From Ricinus communis (taxonomy: Eukaryota; Streptophyta; Magnoliopsida; Malpighiales; Euphorbiaceae), in assembly GCF_019578655.1 (NCBI RefSeq), contig NC_063259.1, positions 17,946,489 through 18,010,488 on the forward strand: 64,000 bases of DNA, given 5' to 3'. Within the stretch, counting starts at the first letter, position 1, and each line of letters begins with the position of its first letter. The position numbers and the translations under genes are program-made. Below, one piece after another: positions 42,305 to 53,414 of the stretch. The notes under the pieces were generated by a model, which saw only the letters and a program-made list of their open reading frames with translations, did not search any database and was not told where the DNA came from.

Positions 42305-43797
42305 TGATGTGTGTAAAATACACACATCTAAATGGGATTTTTAAGATTGATTTTATGGACATTTCGATGTGAATTGGTCCCAACACTCACCCTATGCGTC
42401 TGTTTGTGTGCATTAGGTCCAAAAGAAGTTAAAGAATGATAAAGGGAAGAATTGGAGCATAATTGGACGTCAAAGCTGCCGAAACAAGCTACGTATGTGC
42501 ATGAGGAAGCTGAACAGGGCCGTGTTGGTTTCAACACTGGCCGTGTTCCCAATACGGGCACCAACACGGCCGTGTTAGGTGCATCAAACATCAAAGAAAA
42601 GAAGTTTTTAGGGAGCACAGCCACAAAGAGTAACACAGGCATAAACACCAGCCGTGTTGGAGACACGGGCATAAACACCAGCCGTGTTGGAAACACGGGC
42701 ATCAACACGGCCATGTTGGCGGCGACAGGGGGAATTAATTAAAAGAAAGAAGAGAGGAAAGAAAGAAGAGAGGAAAGAAAGACAGACGGCGGGGAGAACG
42801 TCCCAAACCCTAATTTTTCTCTCCTTAAGGGTTTTCTGAGCTGAAACCAAGGAAAAAGGAGACTTGGAGCAAGGTTTCAATCGAATTCCCTTCAAAGATT
42901 AAAGATTGGGTGAGGTTCGTTGATTGGCTTCAGTCTGAGCAAGAGGAACAAGAATCGATTCAATTCGAGCAAGAGGAATTGGGGCTGTTTACTCTCATCC
43001 AAGGGTGTAATCGGGTTTCTCTACCTTTACTCATTGTTGTAATTGAATTCTTGTAGCTTATGATAATGAACATGTTTAGCTAGATTGATTAAATCCATTG
43101 GGATTTCTTTACTATGTTGGCTTAATGTTATATTGTTGGATTGTTTGAGTTAGTTTTGTATTCTTCTTGCTTTCAGTATTAATAAGATAATGCATTGTTA
43201 ATGAGACGTTGTGAATTGTGGTGTTTAGATTGCTTCATGTGATTGAGAAGTCCATTTGACAATTGGAATTTTGAATAGCAAGAACTGGTTAATAATCACT
43301 CAGAAATAAGGATAATTAACTAGCCAGATTAAGAATTAACAAAGCTTAATAGAGGCGAATTAAAACTTAATGGTAATTTAAGAATCAATTGTTAGGAAGA
43401 GATTCCAACTTTAGGTTATTAAGTTTAGGAATTCGGTTATCTCGAGAGAAAAATCGAATTTAGTTAAGAATTCGTCCACGGGTAACATAATTGGAGTCAT
43501 CAATCCTTTATCTTTTGTTTGATTGCCAACTAGTTTAGATTCCCTTTGGGTTTGCTTTCTTGTCTAGGTTATTTCATTTATCCATTTACTCCTGCATCTC
43601 CCTTAGAATTTAGCTTGTAGCTATTAGTTAGTTTAGAAATTATTCATCATTCATTTTAGGTTAATATAACAAAGAACAAAGGAGTAACTCTGGGCTTTCA
43701 CTTTCCTAAGGAATATGACCTTGATACTTGCCATTAATGCTAGACTGCATCGATAGGTACACTGCCTTAGATTGTAGCTGCATAGATAGCAACCATC
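42305..43797 (+). mobile_element. Athila-type solo LTR D1
   Basis: TGATGTGTGTAAAATACACAC to CAACCATCA, 1,493 bases, flanked by AAAGG. Same family as the element E LTRs, with which it shares the start and the R-U5 ('ctgcatcgataggtacactgcc'). The CpG-rich block 42,500-42,730 has three 30-bp units. An open frame over the block on each strand is a by-product of the repeats. Confidence 0.93.
42633..42719 (+). repeat. 30-bp CpG-rich units in solo LTR D1
   Basis: Units start at 42,633, 42,663 and 42,693 (last one 27 bases); consensus 'acacgggcataaacaccagc' plus 'cgtgttggaa'. Same period and theme as the array in element B. Confidence 0.88.
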
Positions 43798-43891
43798 AAA
43801 AGGTCTTTTATAAAACATCCTCCAACTCCACCTCAAGCTATAAGGATAACAATAAGAAGAAAAGTGATCTCACTTGCTATAGTTATGGAAT
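43798..43891 (+). pseudogene. Duplicated 94-bp copia gag segment
   Basis: KTSSNSTSSYKDNNKKKSDLTCYSYGI: gag sequence leading to the zinc knuckle (CYSYGIKGH). Repeats 45,368-45,460 with a few changes. Lies between the two LTR copies. Confidence 0.88.
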
Positions 43892-45367
43892 TGATGTGCG
43901 TAAAATACACACATCTAAATGGGGTTTTTAAGATCGATTTTATGGATATTTGGATGTGAATTGGTACCAACACTCACCCTATGCGTATGTTTGTGTGCAT
44001 TAGGTCCAATAGAAGTCAAAGAATGAAAAAGGAAAGAATTAGAGCATAATTGGACGTCAAAGCTGCCGAAACAAGCTAAGTACGAGCATGAAGAAGCTGA
44101 ACATGGTCGTGTTGGTCTCAACACTGGCCGTGTTCTCAACACAGTCACAAAACACAGGCTGTGTTACAAACACGGGAACCAACACGGCCGTGTTAGACAT
44201 CAAAGAAGAAGTAGATCTTATGGAGCACGGCCACAGAGAGTAACATGGCCATGAACACCAGCCCGTGTCCTCAACACGGCCAGGGACACGGTCGTGTTGG
44301 AGGCGACAGGGTGTATTAATTAAAAGAATGAAGAGAGGAAAAAAAAGGAGGCGGCTAGGGTTAGAACGTCCCAAACCCTAATATTTCTCTCTCTAAGGGT
44401 TTTCTGAGTTGAAACTAATGGAAAAGGAGACTTGGATCAAGGTTTCAATCAGATTCCCTTCGAAGATTGAAGATTGGGCAAGGTTCGTCGATTGGTTTTC
44501 AAATCGAGTAAGAGGAACAAGGATCGATTCAAGATTGAGCAAGAGGAATTGGGGCTGTTTACTCTCATCCAAGGGTGTAATCGGGTTTTCTCTACCTTTA
44601 CTCATTGTTGTAATTGAATTCTTGTGTATTTTGATAATGAACATGATTACCTAGATGGATTAAATCCATTGGGATTTCTTTACTATGTTGGCTTAGTATT
44701 ATATTGTTGGATTGTTTGGATTAGTTTTGTATTCTTCTTGCTTTCAGTATTAATAAGATGGTGCATTATTCATGAGACGTTGTGAATTGTGTGTTTAGAT
44801 TGCTTTGTGTGATTGAGAAGTCCGTTTGGCAATTGGAATTTTGAATAGCAAGAACTGGTTAATAATCGCTTAGAGATAAGGATAATTAACTAGCCGGATT
44901 AAGAATTAACAAAGCTTAATAGAGGCGGATTAAAGCTTAATGCTAATTTAAGAATCAATCGTTAGGAAGAGATTCCAACTTTAGGTTATTAGATTTAGGA
45001 ATTCGGTTATCTCGAGAGAGAAACCGAACTCGGTTAAGAATTCGTCCACGGGTAGCATAATTAGACTCACCAATCCTTTATCTTTTGTTTGATTGCCAAC
45101 TAGTTTAGATTCCCTTTGGGTTTGTCTTATTGCCTTAGTTATTTCGTTTAACAATCACTCTTACATCTCCCTTAGGACTTAGCTTGTAGCTATTAGTTAG
45201 TTTAGAAATTATTTATCGCTAATTTTAGGTTAATATAACAAAGAATAAAGGAGTATCTCTGGGCTTTCACTTTCCCGAGGAATACGACCTTGATACTCGC
45301 CATTAGTGCTAGACTGCATCGATAGGTACACTGCCTTAGATTGTAGCTGCATAGATAGCAACCATCA
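43892..45367 (+). mobile_element. Solo LTR D2, tandem duplicate of D1
   Basis: TGATGTGCGTAAAATACACAC to CAACCATCA, similar to D1 throughout. The left flank is GGAAT and the right flank AAAGG, so it has no target duplication of its own, whereas the gag segment to its right repeats the one to its left. This points to a copy of [LTR + 94 bp], not a second integration. The CpG block is shorter than in D1. Confidence 0.88.
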
Positions 45368-46255
45368 AAAGGTCTTTTATAAAACATCCTCCAACTCCAC
45401 CTCAAGCTATAAGGATAACAACAAGAAGGATAGTGATCTCACTTGCTATAGTTATGGAATCAAGGGCACATTAATGCCAGATGCTTTAAGAGCAAGAAGA
45501 AGAAGAAGTTTAAGAAGGAGAAGGAAAGAGAAAGGCTTTCAAAGCTACTTGGGATGACTCTTCATCAAGATGAAGATGAAGATGAAAAAGTGGACAACCT
45601 ATGCTTCATGGCACTTGAAGATGACTTTAATGAGGTATGTTCCACATCCCACTTTTGTGATGATTTAAATTATGAAAATGACATGAATTTTTTCGATAAT
45701 GATGAGAATTTGAAACCATAAACTTAAAATTCAAAAAACATCATTTGAAAATGAAAGCTTACAAAGATAAAAGTTCAAAATTTGAGCAAGATTTAAAAGA
45801 TCTTCATAAGTGATAATCTAAAGAAATATTTAAGTGAGTTCTCATCTCAAACCTTATCCTTCAAATCTATTTCAAAAGAAAATGGCTCCTTAAAAAAAGA
45901 GGTTGAGCAGTTAAAAGACTGAATTTCAAAATTCCATAAAGGAAAGGAAGCCTTAGATACAGTAATTGTGTCTTAAAGTCCTCCTTTGATCAAATATGGA
46001 TTGGGCTTCAATGGTGCATCATCATCTACCCCATCTCCTTTTATATCTAAATTTGTAAAGGCCTCAATACTACAAACTTCTTCTATTGAGGGTGTTGAAA
46101 AGGCTAAAGCACCCACTAAAGCTCTTAATCCTAAGAAAAAGTTAAGAGCTCCACAAGTTCCAAAGGCTAAGCCTAAAGGAACAGATCATGCATTCATGTA
46201 TAAGACACATGCATCTAATCACACACCTAAAACATATTCTCGTATGCATAATAAA
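45368..46255 (+). pseudogene. SIRE-like copia gag, 3' part
   Basis: Repeats the 94-bp segment, then continues with GIKGH (followed by a stop-containing knuckle and a Lys-rich tract KSKKKKKFKKEKER), KAFKATWDDSSS, an acidic stretch and, at 45,986-46,250, MIKYGLGFNGASSSTPSPFISKFVKAS and a basic tail KPKGTDHAFMYKTHASNHTPKTYSR. Broken by stops and shifts between 45,550 and 45,980. Ends where Tat LTR-internal sequence ('ggtggcggttttgggc') begins. Confidence 0.75.
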
Positions 46256-48120
46256 GGAAAGCTTGGGTGGCGGTTTTGGGCATGTAATCAAGTGTCTCTA
46301 GCGACTGCGACACTACAAGACTTTTCAACCTAATAGGAACATATTAACTAATCATAGAAACTAGTGCAGAGATGGGAATCGCTACCCGGGTAATTCTCCA
46401 TTACAATTTTTTTAATTGAGTGGCATTTCTCGATTCTATAAGAAATCTTCACCACATCCAGAGATGGATTCGGAAGCCAACTTCCTTATTTGTGTATCTT
46501 TGTCTTTAATTTTATTGTTTAATGGGATATTCCCTATAAATGCAATAGTTGTATTTCTACAAACATCCATTACAACATGTGAGGTCTTTCTAAATCTAGC
46601 CATTTTATTTAAGCTCAACCTTGTTTAATTTTGTTAGCCTACTTAACTATTTGATTATGTACAAAGGTCCATCTAGTCTAGCTCAATTACAAGTTATACT
46701 TTGATTATCAACCTTTTAACCTAAATGGACTTATGTTTAGGCCCAATTGGATGATCTTACTCTAATGTGATCCATTAGTTAATTAAAAGCATGACCAAAA
46801 CCCACTAAGTCTATATGGATTTTAGTTTTAGCCTAATATACCATCTTATTAACCTAACGGATTACAATTTTCATGCCATGTCAAATTTTAAGGCTTAATG
46901 TCTATATGTCCATTTTTAATTAGGTAACCAAATAGCAGATATTTGGCATACATAAAAATTAAAACAAAAATAGAGTGGAGAAAAATTAAATCTAGCTATT
47001 ACGACCCTCCTATAACTAAAAATCAAAAGAATAACACATAAACTAAGTATTATAGTGTACCTAAATTGCCAAAAATTGCATAAAAATTCAAAAATAGGGC
47101 AAAAATTGGTGTTGAGTTGAATCAACACAAACACGGAGCTGATTAGCTTAGTGTAGAGCTAAATCAGCACTGCACAAATCCAATTGACTCTAGGGCTTGG
47201 TCGCGGTCGATTTTGCATTTTTTCTCAATTCTCCTTACTCAAAAGCCGATTTTAGATGTACAAGAGACAAAGAAATTGATTAAAACTTAGAAAATGAAGC
47301 AATAATCATAACAAAACAAATCAAATTAAGCCAAAAATCATAAAATTAATACAAACCCTAGAAAACAAAAAACACTGATAGAAGGCAAATACAATTTCAC
47401 ATGGCAGATCCTAGATTTCAAACATGCAACCCTAGAAATTGGACATGATCACATGAAAAAAAATAAATCAAACATATCACCCTAATTATTCCAATCATTA
47501 AATTCAAAATCCAATAGAAAACATATTATTAGATTCAAAACTCGACATATTCATATTATCATATTCAAAACCTAGCATGCATAAACATTACAGAAACATG
47601 TAAAACTATTAAAAACCTTGAATTTGGTCACATAAATCATATACAACATTTGAAATCAATCCTAAATTATTTCTAAAATCATAAAATTAAAGAAAAGGGA
47701 AAAGGGTGTTGACGATGCTGGATTTTAGAACCCTCAAGTTGTCACCGTATTTCGTTGATCTGCACGTCTCTATAAATGATAAGGTGGTTAAACCAAAGAT
47801 TGGATGAGAATTCAGTGTTCTGTTGGGCTTGAGAAAAAACTTCTATCATTTAAAGAAACAACTTTCCTAATCTTATTCATTCTTAGTGACTTTACTCTCT
47901 AGTTACCAAAAATCCTCTTTGCTAAAATGAATGTAGGTTTTCTTTTTCTAGTCACAGTAGCTAATAGCCTATGATTAATATATCCACCCTAAACTTTGGT
48001 CATTCTTTTCTATTTATAGAGGTAGGTTTTTAGGAAACCCTAGATGTATTAGAAAATTATCAATAATTAATGAAATCTCTTGATTTTATTAGATATTCAG
48101 TTAGATGAATATCCGTAATC
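46256..48120 (-). mobile_element. Tat-type LTR and 5' internal edge, minus strand (left arm)
   Basis: Read on the minus strand: U3 (truncated near 48,120), a TATA box near 48,015, R-U5 to about 46,390, then a degenerate primer-site area ('ggtagcgattcccatctctg') and leader to 46,256. It matches 48,691-50,530 in reverse orientation over nearly its whole length, with many substitutions and small gaps. No coding sequence; short open frames (46,416; 46,916) are incidental. Confidence 0.75.
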
Positions 48121-48690
48121 ATGCTTTTGTCTTAAAATAAATCAAGAGTTGAGTCTTATGAAGCTTCATCATCTTCAGATGGTAGCATTTCAATCTTTAT
48201 AGCTTCATAGTTTCCATGTACCCTTCAGCTCTAACATTTTTAATTTCTTCTACTTGCAAGCTATCATCGCATAAGCCCAGTTTTGGGATTCATCATTTGT
48301 AGCTTTTCCACCCAAGATGAGAGAACATTTCGAATCACTATTTAGACTTGATCTTTTTTAGAAGGCTTGTTCTCCATTAACCTTGCTTGTTCTTCAACTT
48401 AGCAGGCTAATATCTTAACTTTTGCCTAAGCCGCCCTTTTGGGTTTTCAACTTTGCAGACTTTATTTTTACCTAAGTCGCCTTTTAGGTTTTCAACTTAG
48501 CTTTTTCTTCTTTTTCTTTTCTTTGCTTTTTTTATTTCCTTTCTTTTTACAGATTGGGTTGTGCGAGAAGCTTCAGATACTGACCATCCGACAGAACATT
48601 GACAAGTATGAGTTAAAGTATGTGCAAGTTTAATCAATTGCCACCCCATATGCGCAAGTTCAATCAATTGCCACCCTGTGGGACCATGAT
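48121..48690 (+). mobile_element. Tat-type 3' internal end between the inverted LTRs
   Basis: Non-coding. T-rich tract at 48,500-48,550, then 'gcgagaagcttcagatactg', and two direct repeats of about 33 bases around 'gcaagttcaatcaattgcca' (48,625 and 48,656), ending in 'ccctgtgggacc' before the plus-strand LTR. This is the usual place of the polypurine tract. It therefore belongs to the plus-strand copy. Confidence 0.5.
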
Positions 48691-50402
48691 AGCTGGATTT
48701 GAGATTTGATATTGTTTTTAATACTTTTTTGATTTAAAATGTTGAAGTTGATAAAAGGAAGTTTCTAGAAGTAATTTGTGACAATTATTGGATATTTCTA
48801 GTGATAATTATTTGAATATAAAAGATTTTATTTTATTTTATTAGATATTAATATGATAAAATAAAAAAGTAATCGATGATTTTTATTTTAAATAATTAAC
48901 ATTTATCTAATACATCTATGGTTTCCTAACCCTATTGTTATAAATAGAACAATATGCCCTAAGTCTAGGGTTAGCTATATTCATTTGAGCAATAAACTAG
49001 CACCTAGGAGAATTCACCATACGTTTCGAATTAGGAATTTTTTTCTTTAGAACGATAAAAGATTTTTTTAACCCTAGATAACACTGGATTTTCATCCGTT
49101 CTTCAATTTCAGCGCCTCATTATCTCTAGAGGCTCGCAGATCAACAATCTACGATGATAACCTTAGGGTTCCCCAAAATCCAACATCATCAATATCTTCT
49201 TCCCCTTTACTTATTCTTTTATTTTTATCATTTTAGAAACATGTTAGGATTGATTTCAAATGCTTGATATCCCTTTATGTGATTGAATATAGGGCTTCTT
49301 TTAATAATTTTATGTCTCTATGATGTTTATGCATATTAGATTTTGAATATGATAATATGAAGGTATTGGATTTTGGATTTGATGATTAGAATAGTTAGAG
49401 TAGCATGTTAGAATCTGCCATATGAAGTCTTATTTACTTTCTATCAATTTTTGCTTTCTAGGATTTTTATTATTTTATATTTTCTGGCTTAATTTAGTTT
49501 TTTTGTCCTTAGCCTTGTTATTTTGATTTTTAATCATGTTTTTATCTCTTATGCATGTTAAATCAGCTCCGGGGCCAGATGATCAACGAAAAGATGCAAA
49601 ATCGGTCGTTACTAATCCCTAGAGCCGATCGGCTCTGTGTAGTGCCGATTGGCTTTGCCCTAAGTCGAACTGCTCTGCACCAATTTTTGCCTTATTTTCG
49701 GACTTCTTATGCGATTTTTGGAAATTTTTGTACACTGTAACTTTATGCGTTTTTCTTTTGATTTTTAGTTGTAGAAGGGTTATAATAGCTAGATTTAATT
49801 TTCTGAACTTTATTTTTGCTTTATTTTGGATGTATGCCAAATATCTGTTATTTGATTGCCTAATTAAAGCTAGAGATATAAACATTAGGCCTTAAAATTG
49901 GACCTGACATAAAAATTATAGTTCATTAGGTTAAGGAGATGGTATATTGGGTTTAAATTTAAAATCTATATAGATTTCGTGGGTTTTGTCATGCTTAATT
50001 GAATTAATTGGGCCATATTAGATTTAAGATTACTGAATTAGGCCTTTTTATAAAAAATAGTCCATTAGGCTTAAAGTTCAAAATCAAAGGATAACTTGTA
50101 ATTGGACTTAGACTAAGTAGGCTTTGTACATAATTAATTAGTAAGTTAGGTTAATAACTTAGAATATTACTGGGCTTTAATAAAATCAGCTAGATTTAGG
50201 AGGACCTCACAAGTAGTGATTGATGTGTAATATATAAGTGTTGCATTTATAAAAAATAGACTATTAAACAATAAAATTAAAGACAAATATAAACAAATAA
50301 GGAAGTTGGCTTCCGAATCCATCTTTAGATTTATGACGCAAGCTTTCTTATGGAATCAAAAAATGCCACTCATTAAGAAAAGTGTCCTGGTTACCCGAGT
50401 GG
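48691..50402 (+). mobile_element. Tat-type LTR, plus strand (right arm)
   Basis: U3 with AT-rich sequence, TATA box TATAAATAG at about 48,950, R-U5 with 'aaccttagggttccccaaaat', and a long U5 to 50,402. It is directly followed by a primer-site-like sequence. It mirrors the left arm and shares blocks with 1-1,439. Confidence 0.75.
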
Positions 50403-50540
50403 CGACTCCCATCTCCCCGCTAGTATTTGTGACTAGTTAGCGTGTTCCCAATTAGGTTGAAAAGCCTTGTAGTGCCGTAGTCACTAAATACACTTGGTTG
50501 CGCGCCCGAAACTACCGCCCATACATTAGCCAATCCTTTC
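50403..50540 (+). other. tRNA-Arg-like primer site and leader start
   Basis: TGGCGACTCCCATCTCCC at 50,403 resembles, with mismatches, the TGGCGACTCxxCTGGGGA primer site of Tat/Ogre-type elements. The leader that follows ('tgcgcgcccgaaactaccgccc') is mirrored at 46,260 in the left arm. Confidence 0.5.
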
Positions 50541-50666
50541 TAGATTTTCTAGCTAATAATTTCCTCTTATTGCCCTAATTTTTGTTTGATAAGCCTTTTT
50601 CAGGTTTTCTGATCAGCAGACTATTTTTCTACTATTGTTATTTTTCTATTTTTATACATAGTATTT
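50541..50666 (-). pseudogene. End of Tat pol and its 3' flank, minus strand
   Basis: Read on the minus strand from 50,666 it continues the integrase end from 55,872: after DRLKKY comes YV and a stop within about 10 bases. The remaining 115 bases are AT-rich 3' flank. The match in phase across element E shows that E split this gene. Confidence 0.7.
50662..50666 (+). repeat. Target-site duplication TATTT, left copy
   Basis: TATTT before element E; identical copy at 55,872-55,876. Confidence 0.9.
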
Positions 50667-52121
50667 TAATGTGCATAAAATACACACATCTAAATGGGGT
50701 TTTTAAGGCTGATTTTATGTACATTTGGATGTGAATTGGTCCCAACACTTACCCTATGCGTCTGTTTGTGTGCATTAGGTCCAAAAGAAGTCAAAGAGTG
50801 ATAAAGGGAAGAATTGGAGCAGAATTAGACGTCAAAGTTGTCGAGACAAGTTAAGTTCGCGCATGAGGAAGCTGAACACGGCCGTATTAGTTTTAACACT
50901 GGCCATGTTCCCAACACGGGCACCAAAACGGGCTGTGTTGGATGCATTTGACAATAGGAAAAAGAAGCGTTAAGGAGCACGACCACAAAGAGTAACACGA
51001 CCATCAGCACGGGGTCGTGTTCCCAATACGCCCACCAATACCAGGCCGTGTTCCCAACACAGGCATCAACATGGCCATGTTCGCAGCAGGTGGACAAATT
51101 AATTTAAAAGAAAGAAAAGAGAAAAATTCGATCCAAGTAGGGTTAGGACGTCCCAAAATCATTTCTTTCTCTCTCTAAGGGTTTTCTGAGCTGGAACTAA
51201 GGAAAAAGGAGACTTGGACCAAGGTTTCAATTGGATTCTCTTTGAAGATTGAAGATTGGGCAAGGTTCATTGATTGGTTTCAATTTGAGGAAGAGGAACA
51301 AGAATCGATTCAAGATTGGGCAAGAGGAATTGGAGCTGTTTACTCTCATCCAAGGGTGTATTCTGGTTTCTCTACCTTTACTCATTGTTGTAATTGAATT
51401 CTTGTGGGTTTTGATAATGAACATGATTAGCTAAACTTGTTAACCCATTGGGGTTCTTTATCTAAGGATTTTTGTACTTAACTTTTGAATTGAATGTATT
51501 GATTTTCAATATTGGTTTGCAATGGAAGTGCTTATTGATTTGTTCTTCATATCTTGTTGAATGATTATTGGAATTTGAATGTTCTTGAGAAAGACGTTTA
51601 GGTTTGGTTTGTCCTTTACAACCTAGAATTGAATTCGCCTAGGGATAGGGTGTTCGTTCTACCGGATTGAGAATTAACAACTCTCAATAGTGTTAAATGG
51701 TGCTTAATGCTAATTTGGATAATTAGAGTTAGGAAGAGATTTCAACCTAATTAATCTAAGTTAAGATGTTAATGTCCTTGAGAAAAGCATTAATTGTGTA
51801 GCGATTTTCCCACAGAAATTGAATTCAATCAATCAATTCTATCTTTAGTTTCCATTCCCTAGAGACAAGAATTCCTAAGGGGTTATTCCTTAACTTGAAT
51901 TAATCCTTCCCTAGTAGCCATAGTTAGATAACAAGTAGAGTAGCTATTAGTTAATTTAGGAATTATTCATCATTCATTTTAAGCTAATATAACAGAGAAC
52001 AAAGGAGTAACTCTGGGCTTTCACTTTCCTGAGGAATACGACCTTAATACTCGCCATTAGTGCTAGACTGCATCGATAGGTACACTGCCTTAGATTGTAG
52101 CTGCATAGATAGCAACCATCA
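50667..52121 (+). mobile_element. Element E 5' LTR
   Basis: Starts TAATGTGCATAAAATACAC (the TG changed to TA) and ends CAACCATCA. CpG-rich block 50,870-51,075, then 'aattaatttaaaag' in the place of a TATA box. R-U5 ends with 'gatagcaaccatca' as in D1 and D2. Confidence 0.92.
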
Positions 52122-52127
52122 AGTTTT

Positions 52128-52145
52128 TGGCGCTATTGCCGGGGA
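52128..52145 (+). other. Primer-binding site of element E (tRNA-Asp type)
   Basis: TGGCGCTATTGCCGGGGA: two mismatches to the tRNA-Asp site of elements B and C. Confidence 0.88.
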
Positions 52146-52340
52146 ATGTTTGAAAGCTAGAGTGAAATTTGCTATTTGTTAATTTAGCCATTTTTTTATT
52201 TTTATTTATTTATGTTTTGTTTGTACATATTTATTTAGTTAAGTTTATGATTCAGGTAGTGGATGATAAGGAGGTTCAATGCTAAACTCTTTGTATGAGT
52301 CGTTAGAGAATGGGATCAGGAACCAAGAGAGTGCTAAAAA

Positions 52341-53414
52341 TTGGGACACCTGTGCAGCCTTAGCAACTCGAGTGGAATCGTTTTGCAGGGCTACCGATCA
52401 ACTCCCACTCCTATCCTTTCATCTCAAGATTTTTGTGAAATTTGTTGTGGTTTACATTTGAGTAATGATTGTCCATTGTGCAGTGATTTTGCGTATTGTT
52501 CTTATAATTTTGAACAGGTGAACTATACGAGAAGTTGGCTAAATAACTCGTATGAAAGCACCTACAACCGAGAATGGAGCACTCATTCACCCTTTGGATG
52601 GAGCTTCGATGGCCAAGAACCACCAGGATTTTAGCAACTACATCAGCAGCCTAATCTTGCACCTTCAACTCAAGATGAAGAGTCAGTGTCAGAGGAGTTG
52701 ATGATGAGGTTCATTGCAAGTCTTGATGATAGATTCCAACAAACAGAGAGGGTCCTTGAAAGTCAACAAGCCTCAATTAAGAACATAGAGCATCAAGTAG
52801 GCTTGATCTTCAAGTTACTAGCGGCAGAACAATGGGGAACTCCATCAAACGCTACTGAATCTGAGGAACATTTGAGTGCCATCACTTTGCGTTCAGGTGA
52901 GAATTTTTCTGGTTTATCTATTATGTTTGATAATGATGCTTCTGTGCAGGACGATTTCTTAAACATGGAGATAGAACCAGAAAAGGAAGAGGCGAACATC
53001 ATTCCTCTGAAAGACTATCAACAGGAATGTACAGTTGATGATGCTGAGTTGCGGTTACAGGAATTTTTGGTGGATTTTCCATAAGTCCCTTCGATGATGG
53101 AAGATGAGCACGAGTTATCTAATGAAGAAGTCTTGGAGGAGCTCGAGTTTCTTCTAGCAAGTGAACCAAGCCAAGGATTGAAGAAAACCATCGACATTCC
53201 TGAAGAAATTGCCCAATTGTCGGTCCTTCCAATTGGTGAAACTCCAGCTTTCAAATTGGAAGAGCCCCTAGAGCATCATGACTACATGCAAATATATGAG
53301 GAGCGAGTTTTGCTCATCATACTGGCAGCTCGCTTGACCGTCGAGAAGAGGAATTTGACAATTAGTCTTCTAAGCAGATACTTGAAGCTATTTGCTTGGA
53401 AGAAGGATGGATGA
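52341..53414 (+). pseudogene. Element E gag/pre-RT remnant
   Basis: One phase over 358 codons with stops only at 52,632 and 53,082. It contains CEICCGLHLSNDC (CCHC knuckle, C-2-C-3-H-4-C), NYTRSWLNNSYES, EELMMRFIASLDDRFQQTERVLESQQASIKNIEHQVG (coiled coil), SEEHLSAITLRSGENF (the Athila gag AITLRSG block), and then, without any protease, EDEHELSNEEVLEELEFLLASEPSQGLKKTIDIPEE and SLLSRYLKLFAWKKDG (pre-RT block). The large gag N-terminus is missing; a short frame at 52,279 in another phase precedes it. It cannot supply enzymes. Confidence 0.85.

Larger units (their letters stand above)
40711..46255 (+). mobile_element. SIRE-like Ty1-copia element (LTR and gag only), interrupted
   Basis: LTR part (to 41,422), tRNA-Met-like primer site and a gag that resembles the SIRE/Maximus group. 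Gag is split at 42,304 by a solo LTR that was afterwards duplicated together with 94 bases of gag. The gag tail resumes at 45,368 and runs to about 46,255, where it meets a Tat LTR. No protease, integrase or RT of this element is in the window. Confidence 0.75.

Noticed and set aside
41484..42327. Minus-strand frames of up to 134 codons
   Set aside because: Antisense to the copia gag, which has clear family motifs on the plus strand.
42328..42895. Overlapping frames on both strands over the solo LTR D1
   Set aside because: They lie in the LTR promoter repeats and have no counterpart kept in frame in D2 or element E.
43892..45367. D2 as an independent solo-LTR insertion
   Set aside because: Flanks GGAAT and AAAGG do not match, and the downstream gag repeats the upstream segment; duplication explains it better.
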